From Alphaproteobacteria bacterium (GTDB lineage: Bacteria > Pseudomonadota > Alphaproteobacteria > Rhodobacterales > Rhodobacteraceae): a stretch of DNA of 64,000 nt. The first letter of the stretch is position 1. Each line of letters begins with the position of its first letter. Position numbers and translations under genes: made by a program. The DNA lies in NCBI GenBank assembly GCA_030425145.1, contig JAUHVK010000012.1, forward strand, positions 56,437 to 120,436. Reading direction: 5' to 3'. Of this stretch, positions 37,407-46,167 are shown in pieces. The notes under the pieces are model-generated. The model saw nothing but the letters and a program-made list of their open reading frames with translations. It ran no database searches and was not told where the DNA came from.

Positions 37407-39602
37407 TCAACGCTGCTCCGCTGGCACGGTCCGTGCCGCGAACTCGATTGCACGTGCCGCAACTTCTGCACCGTTAAACTTTTGCCCAATTGACTGCATT
37501 CTAGCGCGCATGCTGTTCCTTTCGTCTGGTCGATCCATCATCTGATGAAGCGCGAAATCGAGTCCGTAACTGTCGCCACAGCGCGCAGACAAACCCCATC
37601 CGCAACGTGCTGCATAATCTGCACGCGCCTCCTGTAGATCCATTTCCGGTGCGGTATTCGGAACAAAAATGGTCGGCAAGGCCGCAGAGATGTTCTCGTG
37701 GTAGCTGTTGTAGCCACATGCGCTCACAGCGAAGTCAAACGCCTGAAGGTAGGTCGCAAATGGGAATACCGACACAAGCCTGTGTCTTGCATCCAAGCTT
37801 TCCACTTGTGTCAGCTTAACTGGAGATATCAGTTCGACAACCTGCCAACTTGGCTTGTCAAGTATTGTAGATAAGATGCGATCCCGCGCAGGTTCCATAT
37901 CGAAATTGCTTCCCGCGCCGAGTTGGACCAAAGCCAGATTTGCCTCTTGATCGAGTCCAAGTACCCGACGCGCCGTTTGGCGGGACAGTCCGTTTTCTGG
38001 TTGTACGGACAATATCGGCGGGGTCGTCAAAACGGGCTCAGTGTCGTGGTTTTCAAACGCCGGACCTTGAATTGCTGCAATTTCGCGAGGTTCAATAACA
38101 AGATCGAACTGTCTGCCGCGTTGTAGTGCTGTTTTATCCGGCCGTCGCCATAGGCCTCGCCGGACCCAAATCCTTGTAAGTTCGGGGACACCTTTCATTG
38201 CATCCAGAAGCCCCTGGTAGGGCATGTTCCCATCAAAGACCAACGCCTTAGGTCGATAGAATGCGAGCGCTTCGGCCAGCTCCTCGGCGAACCATTGGTT
38301 CCAGTTTTTGGTTTCTGCGGATACCTGCCGGTGAAACGCCCGATACTCTGTGACATAACCTGCGTTGGAGGCAAACTTCGCTGCGCGTGATAGGGTGAAG
38401 AAGACCGTTTGGAACCCAAGTGGCATAGCATCAGCGATCGCCAATTGCCTTGAAAGGTGGCCAAGCCCAACGCCATTGGAGGTCACCGCGAGAATGCGCT
38501 CTGGGACTGGTCCGTGTGTAGGGGCTGGGGTGAGGTGCGGCTGTCCCTTTGGTACTGGGTTTTGGCCAACCAGTGCTTCAAACCGCTCCCGGTAAGAGAC
38601 CAATCCGTGCTTCTGTTTGACGAATTCAAGTGAAGCTTTCGAAGCCTGGTCTGCTAGAGCCCGATCGGTTGCAAGCCGTTGGTAAATTCCAGGCGCCTCG
38701 ACAGGGTTAGCGTAAAGCGCGGCCGAGCCGAAGTTTTCTTTGAAATGTGGTGGAAGGACCACCGGCAGACCGACCGCCATGGCCTCCAAGATGTTATACC
38801 CAAGGGCTTCAATCCAATTTTCCGAGTGAAAATAAGAGTACGCGTCGAGAGTTGCTAGAAACCTAGGTGCAGCTTGATCGTCGAACGGCGCGGCAAACCA
38901 GTTCATCGGCCAGGGGGTAAACGCTTCCCTAACTTCATCGCCCACGCCGAGCATGTGAAACTCATACTCGGCCACTTCCGGATAGACCGTGCGCGCGACC
39001 TCGGCAGAAGGCCATTTTAAAAGATCGGGACGAGAGTGCCGGCCTATTTTGAATGCCCCATTTGTGCATTCCCGAGAGGCGCGTGGCCATTCGTCGAGGT
39101 CAATCAAGTTAGTCCAAGTGGAAGGCGAAACTGCGGCTGCAGCCTTGGACCCCAAGAAGCTCTTGCGAACGGTCTCGCTGACCGGCAGGATTTTGAGGTC
39201 TTTTCCGAAAAGGTCCCGAACAAGCTGTATCGCACGGTCAGCGGAGTATTGCGGCTTTCCCCAGCGGTCGACGAGCGGGTGATGGGCAATAAGCCCGACA
39301 TGCTCTGGATTGAGTAAGGGATTGCCAGCCAAAGGCTCGTCCAGCAGGTAAGGATGGCAATACAAAGCCAAACGACACGAGACCTCAAGATTCCGTGGCA
39401 AAACAGGCGTTTGTGTCTCGCTAATCGCAGCCGATATCTTGGAGTTGGGAATACGGCGGCGAGCTAAGCGCGAGGCACGTATAGGCCTCAAAGCAATGCG
39501 CAAACCTGCACGGGCTGCTGCCTTTATTTCATACGCAAGTGAAGAAGAGGACCCACCCGGAAAGCAGGGATCTGCCACAAATACTATATCGTGGTCGGTC
39601 AT
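37407..39602 (-). CDS. two-module glycosyltransferase (GT4-like N-terminal half, MurG/GT28-like C-terminal half)
   Basis: N-half 'ENWIEALGYNILEAMAVGLPVVLP'; C-half 'VTSNGVGLGHLSRQLAIADAM' and 'FDFAVSACGYNSYHENISAALPTIFVPN'. Confidence 0.8.
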   Translation of the reverse strand: MTDHDIVFVADPCFPGGSSSSLAYEIKAAARAGLRIALRPIRASRLARRRIPNSKISAAISETQTPVLPRNLEVSCRLALYCHPYLLDEPLAGNPLLNPEHVGLIAHHPLVDRWGKPQYSADRAIQLVRDLFGKDLKILPVSETVRKSFLGSKAAAAVSPSTWTNLIDLDEWPRASRECTNGAFKIGRHSRPDLLKWPSAEVARTVYPEVAEYEFHMLGVGDEVREAFTPWPMNWFAAPFDDQAAPRFLATLDAYSYFHSENWIEALGYNILEAMAVGLPVVLPPHFKENFGSAALYANPVEAPGIYQRLATDRALADQASKASLEFVKQKHGLVSYRERFEALVGQNPVPKGQPHLTPAPTHGPVPERILAVTSNGVGLGHLSRQLAIADAMPLGFQTVFFTLSRAAKFASNAGYVTEYRAFHRQVSAETKNWNQWFAEELAEALAFYRPKALVFDGNMPYQGLLDAMKGVPELTRIWVRRGLWRRPDKTALQRGRQFDLVIEPREIAAIQGPAFENHDTEPVLTTPPILSVQPENGLSRQTARRVLGLDQEANLALVQLGAGSNFDMEPARDRILSTILDKPSWQVVELISPVKLTQVESLDARHRLVSVFPFATYLQAFDFAVSACGYNSYHENISAALPTIFVPNTAPEMDLQEARADYAARCGWGLSARCGDSYGLDFALHQMMDRPDERNSMRARMQSIGQKFNGAEVAARAIEFAARTVPAEQR

Positions 39603-39613
39603 CTAAAATTCTG

Positions 39614-39808
39614 TCAGTAGGCCTGCTCTTCTAAGAAATCCTTGAATTGCTCGAGCCGTCTTTCATCTCCTGCCGGGTCATCGCCGTTTGATTGCAACGG
39701 CCACCACAGCGAAGTTTTCGATGACGCTTGTACTTTTGTGGGGAAACCGCTCCCCAGTGCAATCAATGCGGCTCCAATGGCCATGATCGTCGCTCGAAAA
39801 TGCTTCAT
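39614..39808 (-). CDS. small secreted peptide (64 aa; ~36-aa predicted mature form)
   Basis: MKHFRATIMAIGAALIALGSGFPTKVQA signal-like leader then SSKTSLWWPLQSNGDDPAGDERRLEQFKDFLEEQAY; GGAGATT upstream; 11 nt before the glycosyltransferase gene. Confidence 0.6.
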   Translation of the reverse strand: MKHFRATIMAIGAALIALGSGFPTKVQASSKTSLWWPLQSNGDDPAGDERRLEQFKDFLEEQAY

Positions 39809-39917
39809 GATAATCTCCAGTAAAGATTATTCTGCACGAAACCTTCAAATTATCAAGCCTTACGGACTCTCCCACATGGCTCAGGCTTAGAGGCGAATTG
39901 AGCTCCAGCTTTTTCTC

Positions 39918-40847
39918 TCAATGAGACAGCTGAGCCTCCCAAATTCTAGTTTCCACGGCATGCCTGACATGGCTGAGAAGTGCGTCACGTATCGCTTCTG
40001 ACGCGAAAGTCGGTGGGCGAGACGCCAACCTGCACAGATACAATGTTCGCGACAACTCAGGGCTGGTGATCGGTCGCGCCTTGACAGTGCCTCGGTCCAA
40101 CTGATCCTGCATGAATAACCTTGTCCCGATGACACAGCCCAGCCCGGCCTCGATCGAGCCGGCAATCGCCTGAACAGAATTCATCTGCAGGATTGCCCGT
40201 GTCTCGATCTTTTTCAGAAGCATCACGTCATCCATGATGGCGCGTGCAGACAGGCCCTGGCGAAGCAAAATTATCGGTAACTCGAGCAATTCGGCAAAGG
40301 TGATTGGATCGTCGGTTTTCCCTATGACATCCGGTCGGCCGACGCAGACCATCCGTTCCTCCAGCACAGCTTCAGATTGGAATGCGGGGTCTGCAGGTGG
40401 GTTGTAGACCAGCGCCATATCCACGTCCGATGACAACAGGTGCGGCAGAGCCACTCCGGAAAGGCTTTCTGTCAGAGCAAGCTGGACCTTGGGGAAATCC
40501 TGCACGACCTGCGTGATGAAGGGCACGCCAATTGCCTTAACCGCTGAATACGACATACCGACCGACACCGGACCCGAGATTTTCCCGGCGGTATCCGTCA
40601 TATCCGTTTCCGCTTGCGCGACTGCGCGCAAAATCGACCGGGCATGCTCATATAGCCGATGCCCGGCTGCGGTCGGCTCCATCCCACGCGGTTTTCGCAA
40701 GAAAAGGGGCGCACCGAACCGGGCCTCCAATTGCGCCAGATGGTGGCTGAGCGCCGACGCCGCCACTCGAAGCTGGGTGGAGGCCTGCGCAAGCGAACCT
40801 TGTTCGTAGATGGCCGAGAAATATTGCAGTTGGCGAGTATCAAGCAT
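39918..40847 (-). CDS. LysR-family regulator
   Basis: 'MLDTRQLQYFSAIYEQGSLAQASTQLRVAASALSHHLAQLEARFGAPLFLRKPRGMEPTAAGHRLYEH'. Confidence 0.9.
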   Translation of the reverse strand: MLDTRQLQYFSAIYEQGSLAQASTQLRVAASALSHHLAQLEARFGAPLFLRKPRGMEPTAAGHRLYEHARSILRAVAQAETDMTDTAGKISGPVSVGMSYSAVKAIGVPFITQVVQDFPKVQLALTESLSGVALPHLLSSDVDMALVYNPPADPAFQSEAVLEERMVCVGRPDVIGKTDDPITFAELLELPIILLRQGLSARAIMDDVMLLKKIETRAILQMNSVQAIAGSIEAGLGCVIGTRLFMQDQLDRGTVKARPITSPELSRTLYLCRLASRPPTFASEAIRDALLSHVRHAVETRIWEAQLSH

Positions 40848-40932
40848 TCTGGTTTCCAGAAGGGTTGCGTCGAAACACTATAATATCCTGTCGCCCATCG
40901 TTTGGCTATGCTCCGAGTCGGGAGGAAAATTA

Positions 40933-42117
40933 ATGACATCTGAGATCAGGCCGCTGGCTGGACTGCGCGTAGTTGAGATGACGCACATGATCATGGGGCC
41001 GACCTGTGGCATGTTCCTAGGGTTCTTGGGTGCAGAGGTGATCAAGGTTGAGCCGCCCGAGGGCGACAAGACCCGCGACCTGACCGGCATGGGTCGCGGC
41101 TTCTATCCTACCTTCAATCGCGGCAAGAAGAGTGTCACGCTGGACCTGAAGACCGAGGCGGGCAAGGCCGCGCTGCACCGTTTGCTGGAAACGGCGGATG
41201 TCTTTGTCGAAAATTTCCGTGACCAGTCTCTTGCCAAGATGGGCTTCTCGCCTGAGGTGCTGAAGGCGCGGTATCCGTCTCTGATCGTGTCCTCTCTCAA
41301 AGGCTTCCTCAAGGGGCCGTACGAGAACCGCACGGCGATGGATGAGGTCGTGCAGATGATGACCGGCATGGCTTATATGACCGGACCAACTGGCCGACCT
41401 CTGCGGATCGGGTCATCTGCCAACGACATCATGGGTGGCCTCTTTGGCGCTTTCGCTGTGCTGGCCGCACTGCTGGAGCGCGCGAAAGACGGCAAGGGGC
41501 ACGTTCTTCGTACTGGGCTTTTCGAGAACTGCCTGTTCCTAGTTGCCCAGCACATGGTGCAGTTCGACATCGAAGGGCGCGAGGCCCCACCGATGCCGGA
41601 GCGGGAATTCTCCTGGCCCGTCTATGATATATTTGAAACCGCCGACGCGCGGCAGATCTTCGTCGGGGCCGTGACCGAAGGGCAATGGATCACACTCTGC
41701 GATATCCTCGGGCTGGCCGAACTAAAGTCTGATCCCCGCTTGATTAGTCGAATGGACCAGATCAACGCCCGCGACTGGACGGTTCCAATTGTGGCTGAGG
41801 CCGTCCGTAGCCGTAACTTCGCTGACCTGATCGCGGCCTTCGAACCCGCGGGCATTCCGTTTTCGCCAATTCACCGACCGGCGGAGATGTATGATGATCC
41901 ACACGTGAACCGGCCTGGTGGCCTATTTCCCTCGACTCTCCCTGAGGGGCAAACCTACCGCGCCCCGATTATGCCGTTCGAGATCGACGATCAGCCGATC
42001 CACGGTGACAACCTCAACATCGTCGGGATCGGCGCGGACACACAGGAGGTGCTAGCCGCAGTCGGGATGACCCAGTCAGAGATTGTCGAGGCAAGCGGGG
42101 AAGGGCGTCAGGAATGA
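40933..42117 (+). CDS. CaiB/BaiF-family CoA-transferase (class III)
   Basis: 'PLAGLRVVEMTHMIMGPTCGMFLGFLGAEVIKVEPPEGDKTRDL', 'GFYPTFNRGKKSVTLDLKTEAGKAAL'; GGAGGAAAATTA RBS before ATG 40933. Confidence 0.92.
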   Translation: MTSEIRPLAGLRVVEMTHMIMGPTCGMFLGFLGAEVIKVEPPEGDKTRDLTGMGRGFYPTFNRGKKSVTLDLKTEAGKAALHRLLETADVFVENFRDQSLAKMGFSPEVLKARYPSLIVSSLKGFLKGPYENRTAMDEVVQMMTGMAYMTGPTGRPLRIGSSANDIMGGLFGAFAVLAALLERAKDGKGHVLRTGLFENCLFLVAQHMVQFDIEGREAPPMPEREFSWPVYDIFETADARQIFVGAVTEGQWITLCDILGLAELKSDPRLISRMDQINARDWTVPIVAEAVRSRNFADLIAAFEPAGIPFSPIHRPAEMYDDPHVNRPGGLFPSTLPEGQTYRAPIMPFEIDDQPIHGDNLNIVGIGADTQEVLAAVGMTQSEIVEASGEGRQE

Positions 42118-43058
42118 GCTTGGTCACCAACATATACCCTGCGGACCGCGTCACCCTGCGTGAAGTGGGGCTACGCGACGGGCTGCAACTGGCCAAGGCG
42201 ATTCCCTCGACCGAAGCCAAAATCGAATGGCTGTGTCGGGAATGTGCCGCAGGTGTGAGGCATTTCGAAATCGGTTCCTTCCTGCCTGCCGCTCGCTTTC
42301 CCCAGTTCGCCGACATCGATGCGATGATCGACGCCAGCGAAAGGCTTGGCGTTCACTCCGCCGGTCTGACGCTTAACGAACGCGGTGCCGAAACGGCCAT
42401 CAAGACGGCGATCCGTGAACTGGTTTGCGTTGTCTCTGCCACCGAAGAACACAGCCAGGCCAATATGCGTCGGTCGCGCCAGTCGGCGGTCGATCTGGTG
42501 AGCAAGGTTGTCGCTCTTCGGAATGCCGAAGCACCGGATAAGGTCGTCAACGTTGGTATCGCCATGGCGCTTGGATGTTCGATTTCGGGCGATGTGCATC
42601 CTGAAGAGGTTATTCGCCTCGCCGATGCCTGTTTGAACGCCGGGGCCGACATCGTGGGAATCGCAGATACGGTCGGCTACGCTGGACCCAAAGCTGTCGG
42701 CGACATCTGCGCGCGCATGACCAAACTTTGCGGCAACAGCCCCTTCATCATTCATCTGCACGACACGCGGGGCATGGGGGTGGCCAATGCAGCCGCGGCG
42801 CTGGACAACGGCGCACGGGTGATCGACGCGTCGCTAGGCGGGCTGGGCGGCTGCCCCTTTGCCCCCGGTGCTACCGGAAATGTCGTTTTTGAAGACGTCG
42901 TGTTCATGGCCGAGAGCATGGGTTTCGTTACCGGCATTGATCTCGACAAATTGAAATCCGCACGGACCATCGCAGAGGAGGCGATGCCCGAAGAGGAATT
43001 CCATGGCGCCTTGCATCGCGCAGGACCGCCAAAAAATGCAACATGGCGGGCCAATTAG
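42114..43058 (+). CDS. hydroxymethylglutaryl-CoA lyase-family protein
   Basis: 'VTLREVGLRDGLQLAKAIPSTEAKIEWL', 'HLHDTRGMGVANAAAALDNGARVIDASLGGLGGCPFAPGATGNV'; ATGA overlap with CoA-transferase. Confidence 0.92.
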   Translation: MSLVTNIYPADRVTLREVGLRDGLQLAKAIPSTEAKIEWLCRECAAGVRHFEIGSFLPAARFPQFADIDAMIDASERLGVHSAGLTLNERGAETAIKTAIRELVCVVSATEEHSQANMRRSRQSAVDLVSKVVALRNAEAPDKVVNVGIAMALGCSISGDVHPEEVIRLADACLNAGADIVGIADTVGYAGPKAVGDICARMTKLCGNSPFIIHLHDTRGMGVANAAAALDNGARVIDASLGGLGGCPFAPGATGNVVFEDVVFMAESMGFVTGIDLDKLKSARTIAEEAMPEEEFHGALHRAGPPKNATWRAN

Positions 43059-43086
43059 GCGGCCTGATATTCATAGGGAGGAAACC

Positions 43087-44073
43087 ATGAAACACTTTGC
43101 ATCCGCCGCACTCGGCGCGGCCCTTCTGGTCAGTACGGCAACCGGGGCTATTGCTGCCACCGAAATGCGGTGCAGCCACCAGCTGCCCCCTGCACACCAT
43201 ATCGCGCAGGTCGTCGACAAATGGGCCGCCGAAGTTGAAAAGCTTTCTGAAGGCGAGATCGATGTTCAGGTCTTTGGCGCAGACAGCCTTGTCGGAGCCC
43301 GCGAAAACATCGTCGCCACCGCCAAGGGCGACATCGAATGCGCCTTTTCTCTGAACTTCCAGTGGGGCAAGACTCTGCCGATCATGAATGTCACCGTGGC
43401 GCCTTTTGCCTTTGGTGATATCGAGATCTGGAAGAAATGGCCCACCTCCGAAGCGGCGGCGTTTCTTGAGGAAAAGCTGCTGGAAAAGGGTGTGAAGAAC
43501 GTCGTTTGGATGTTCCAGACCAATACCAGTGTATTCACCACAAATGGTGAACCGCTGGTCGCGCCCGAGGATTTCGAGGGCCTCAAGTTCCGAGGTCTGA
43601 CCCCGCCCTTTGACGCAGCCTTCGTGGCACTTGGCGCAACGCCGACCGCCATGCCGGGCTCCGAGGTTTATCAGGCGCTGGCCACAGGCGTGATTGACGG
43701 GGCGATCACTGATGTCGCGGCCGCCGTGTCGCGGAAATACTACGAGGTGCAGGACGCCTTTACGGTGGTTCCGGTCCTCTCGGCTTACCTGCACGGTTAC
43801 CTCAACCCCGAGTTCTATGACGGTCTTTCGGACAAATCCAAAGCCGCGTTGCAAGAGGCTGGGCTAAAGGCGTCCGAATGGGCCATCGAAGCTTCGACCG
43901 CCGCAGGGGCCGCAGGCCCGGGCGAACTGGAAGCCAAGGGTGTGACCGTCCACATCGCCACTTCGGAAGAGAATGCCGCACTTGAGGCCGTGATGCGTCC
44001 GGCTTTCGACAAGGCCTTCGGTGAAGGTGATGCCGACAGTCAGAAGCTTCTCGAACTGCTTGGCAAAATGTGA
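43087..44073 (+). CDS. dctP: TRAP transporter substrate-binding protein DctP
   Basis: Signal peptide; 'EMRCSHQLPPAHHIAQVVDKWAAEVEKLSEGEIDVQVFGADSL', 'MPGSEVYQALATGVIDGAITD'. Confidence 0.9.
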   Translation: MKHFASAALGAALLVSTATGAIAATEMRCSHQLPPAHHIAQVVDKWAAEVEKLSEGEIDVQVFGADSLVGARENIVATAKGDIECAFSLNFQWGKTLPIMNVTVAPFAFGDIEIWKKWPTSEAAAFLEEKLLEKGVKNVVWMFQTNTSVFTTNGEPLVAPEDFEGLKFRGLTPPFDAAFVALGATPTAMPGSEVYQALATGVIDGAITDVAAAVSRKYYEVQDAFTVVPVLSAYLHGYLNPEFYDGLSDKSKAALQEAGLKASEWAIEASTAAGAAGPGELEAKGVTVHIATSEENAALEAVMRPAFDKAFGEGDADSQKLLELLGKM

Positions 44074-44085
44074 GCATGATGCGTC

Positions 44086-44610
44086 ATGCATGACCAAAAA
44101 GAGGGGGGAGCAGCAGGTGCTCCCCTCTTTCCCGACCGTCTTGTCATCGGCCTTGTGCGTTTGTGCGGGGCGCTCAGCACGGCGCTGATCCTCGTGGTTT
44201 TCGCGCAGATCGTCGTCGCGGTGATCCGTCGATACATCTTTGACAAGCCACTTCAGTGGAACGATGAAATGGCGGGCTATTTGCTGGTCACTCTCGTCAT
44301 GCTTGGTGCGGCCGAAGCGCTTCGGCGCGGGGATCACATCGCAATCGACCTACTATCCGCCAAAGCGGGGCCACGGCTTGGTCGGGCCCAGCGGGCGATT
44401 GCTGACTTGTCCGTCATGGGGTTTGCGATAGTCGTCGGGGTTTCCATGTGGGATAGCATTGCTTTTGCCCGCAGCTTTGGATCCTACTCCGTCGGCTACA
44501 TCGAAATTCAGACATGGATCCCGCAGGTGCCCGTGGTTGTCGGGATGATCCTGCTTTTCCTGACCGCAGCGCTTGACCTCTATGTCACACTCCGGGGGCG
44601 TACCGGATGA
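44086..44610 (+). CDS. dctQ: TRAP transporter small permease DctQ (start uncertain)
   Basis: 'VIRRYIFDKPLQWNDEMAGYLLVTLVMLGAAEALRRGDHIAIDLL'. Confidence 0.87.
   Translation: MHDQKEGGAAGAPLFPDRLVIGLVRLCGALSTALILVVFAQIVVAVIRRYIFDKPLQWNDEMAGYLLVTLVMLGAAEALRRGDHIAIDLLSAKAGPRLGRAQRAIADLSVMGFAIVVGVSMWDSIAFARSFGSYSVGYIEIQTWIPQVPVVVGMILLFLTAALDLYVTLRGRTG
44098..44130. terminator. 13-bp hairpin (2-nt bulge) between dctP and dctQ, overlapping the annotated dctQ N-terminus
   Basis: AAAGAGGGG(GG)AGCA-gcagg-TGCTCCCCTCTTT. Confidence 0.65.
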
Positions 44611-45893
44611 TGCTGGCAATTGTGTTCGGCGGGCTGATCCTGCTGCTTCTGACAGGTATCCCGATATTTGCCGCGCTTGGCCTGACCGCCAGCGCCATTC
44701 TGATGATTGTCGAAGGCGACATCGACGGACTAGGCGACGCGGTCTATGTTCATCTGAACAAGCCCATTCTCAGCACTATTCCGCTGTTCGTCCTGATGGC
44801 GCAGGTGATGATCCGCGCCAAGGTCATCGATGACCTATACACTTTTGCCAATACCGTAATCGGCCATGTTAAGGGTGGACTCGGCGTCGCAACCGTGTTG
44901 GCCTGCACGATTTTTGCTGCGATCTCTGGGTCGTCCGTTGCCACCGCGCTCTCTATCGGTTCGAGCGCCATCCCGCAGATGAAACGCTTTGGCTATTCGG
45001 AACGCGATGCGCTTGGTGTTGTGGCAGCGGGCGGCACTCTTGGCATCCTGATCCCGCCGTCGGGACCGATGATCCTCTATGCCATCGTGTCCGAGGCCTC
45101 TATCGGGGCGCTGTTTCTGGCTGGTATCGTGCCGGGTCTGCTTCTGGCTTTGATGTTCTCGATCTATTGCATGATCCAAGCACGGGGCCGCACGGGCATT
45201 GATGCACCCGATTGGGCTGGCTGGTCCGCAGCCGCGTCGGCTTTTCGCCGGTCCGTCTGGGCGTTGTTGGCCCCGCCGGTTGTGATGGGGGGCATCTACC
45301 TCGGGATATTCACCGCATCAGAAGCCGCGGCTGCCGGTTCGCTTTACGCGGTGCTGGTTGCGGTTTTCGTCTATCGCAATTTCGGCCTTCGCGACCTTTG
45401 GGCCTGCGCTTTCGCGACGATGCGGACTTCCATGATGGTGTTCCTCATTATCGCCGGCGCTGCCATGTTCGGACATGCCATCACGCTTGTCCGTTTGCCC
45501 GTCGGTGTGACAGAGGCTGTTACCGGTCTCGGCCTTGGTCCGATTGGCTTTGTGATGGTTGTGATGGTCCTGATCTTCGTATTGGGGATGTTCCTGGAGT
45601 CCATCGCGATCATCCTGATCACCACGCCGATCCTGCTGCCTACAATGATGGCCCTCGGAATTGACCCTATCTGGTATGGGGTGCTGCTGATGATAAATCT
45701 TGAATTGGCAATGATCACTCCGCCGGTTGGGATGAATCTGTTTGTGATAAAGGGTATCACCGACGCGCCGCTGGGCACTATCGTCCGCGGGGCTGCGCCG
45801 TTTGTGGCAATCATGATTGCTGGATTGGGAATGTTGATAGCCGTTCCGGAACTTGCAACTTGGCTTCCTTCGGCTGCGGGGTTCGGCCGGTAA
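44607..45893 (+). CDS. dctM: TRAP transporter large permease DctM
   Basis: 'GGTLGILIPPSGPMILYAIVSEASIGALFLAGIVPGLLLALMF', 'ELAMITPPVGMNLFVIKGI'; ATGA overlap with dctQ. Confidence 0.93.
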   Translation: MMLAIVFGGLILLLLTGIPIFAALGLTASAILMIVEGDIDGLGDAVYVHLNKPILSTIPLFVLMAQVMIRAKVIDDLYTFANTVIGHVKGGLGVATVLACTIFAAISGSSVATALSIGSSAIPQMKRFGYSERDALGVVAAGGTLGILIPPSGPMILYAIVSEASIGALFLAGIVPGLLLALMFSIYCMIQARGRTGIDAPDWAGWSAAASAFRRSVWALLAPPVVMGGIYLGIFTASEAAAAGSLYAVLVAVFVYRNFGLRDLWACAFATMRTSMMVFLIIAGAAMFGHAITLVRLPVGVTEAVTGLGLGPIGFVMVVMVLIFVLGMFLESIAIILITTPILLPTMMALGIDPIWYGVLLMINLELAMITPPVGMNLFVIKGITDAPLGTIVRGAAPFVAIMIAGLGMLIAVPELATWLPSAAGFGR

Positions 45894-46167
45894 CAGATCC
45901 GGGCGCGGGTTCTCGCGCGCTTGTTCGATACGGTGCTGTCGCGCTGTGAACAGCGCTCTCCAGCTTTTTGCCGCCAGAACAGCCAAAGGCGCAAAACCCG
46001 CCGAATTGCGGCAACATCGTCTCCGGGTCGGAGTCGATAGCCGCTTTGGCCTCACCGGTGGCGAAATAGTAATCTAAGCGATCCTGTTTCAGGGTCCGCT
46101 AAACCTTTAGGGCTCTTTCCTGCGAAGTGATCGTCTGACCAGCTTCGACCGACTTGCTCGCAGTTCG

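Noticed and set aside
39614-39808. Claim of a RaxX/RaxST-type sulfated signalling peptide
   Set aside because: The peptide lacks the RaxX motif, there is no PCAT exporter and the sulfotransferase appears Stf0-like; kept only as a general substrate hypothesis.
45894-46167. ~270-nt intergenic segment between dctM and the P-type ATPase, possibly a degenerate gene fragment
   Set aside because: No frame gave a recognisable family and no terminal inverted repeats or target duplications were seen; calling an IS remnant would be unsupported.
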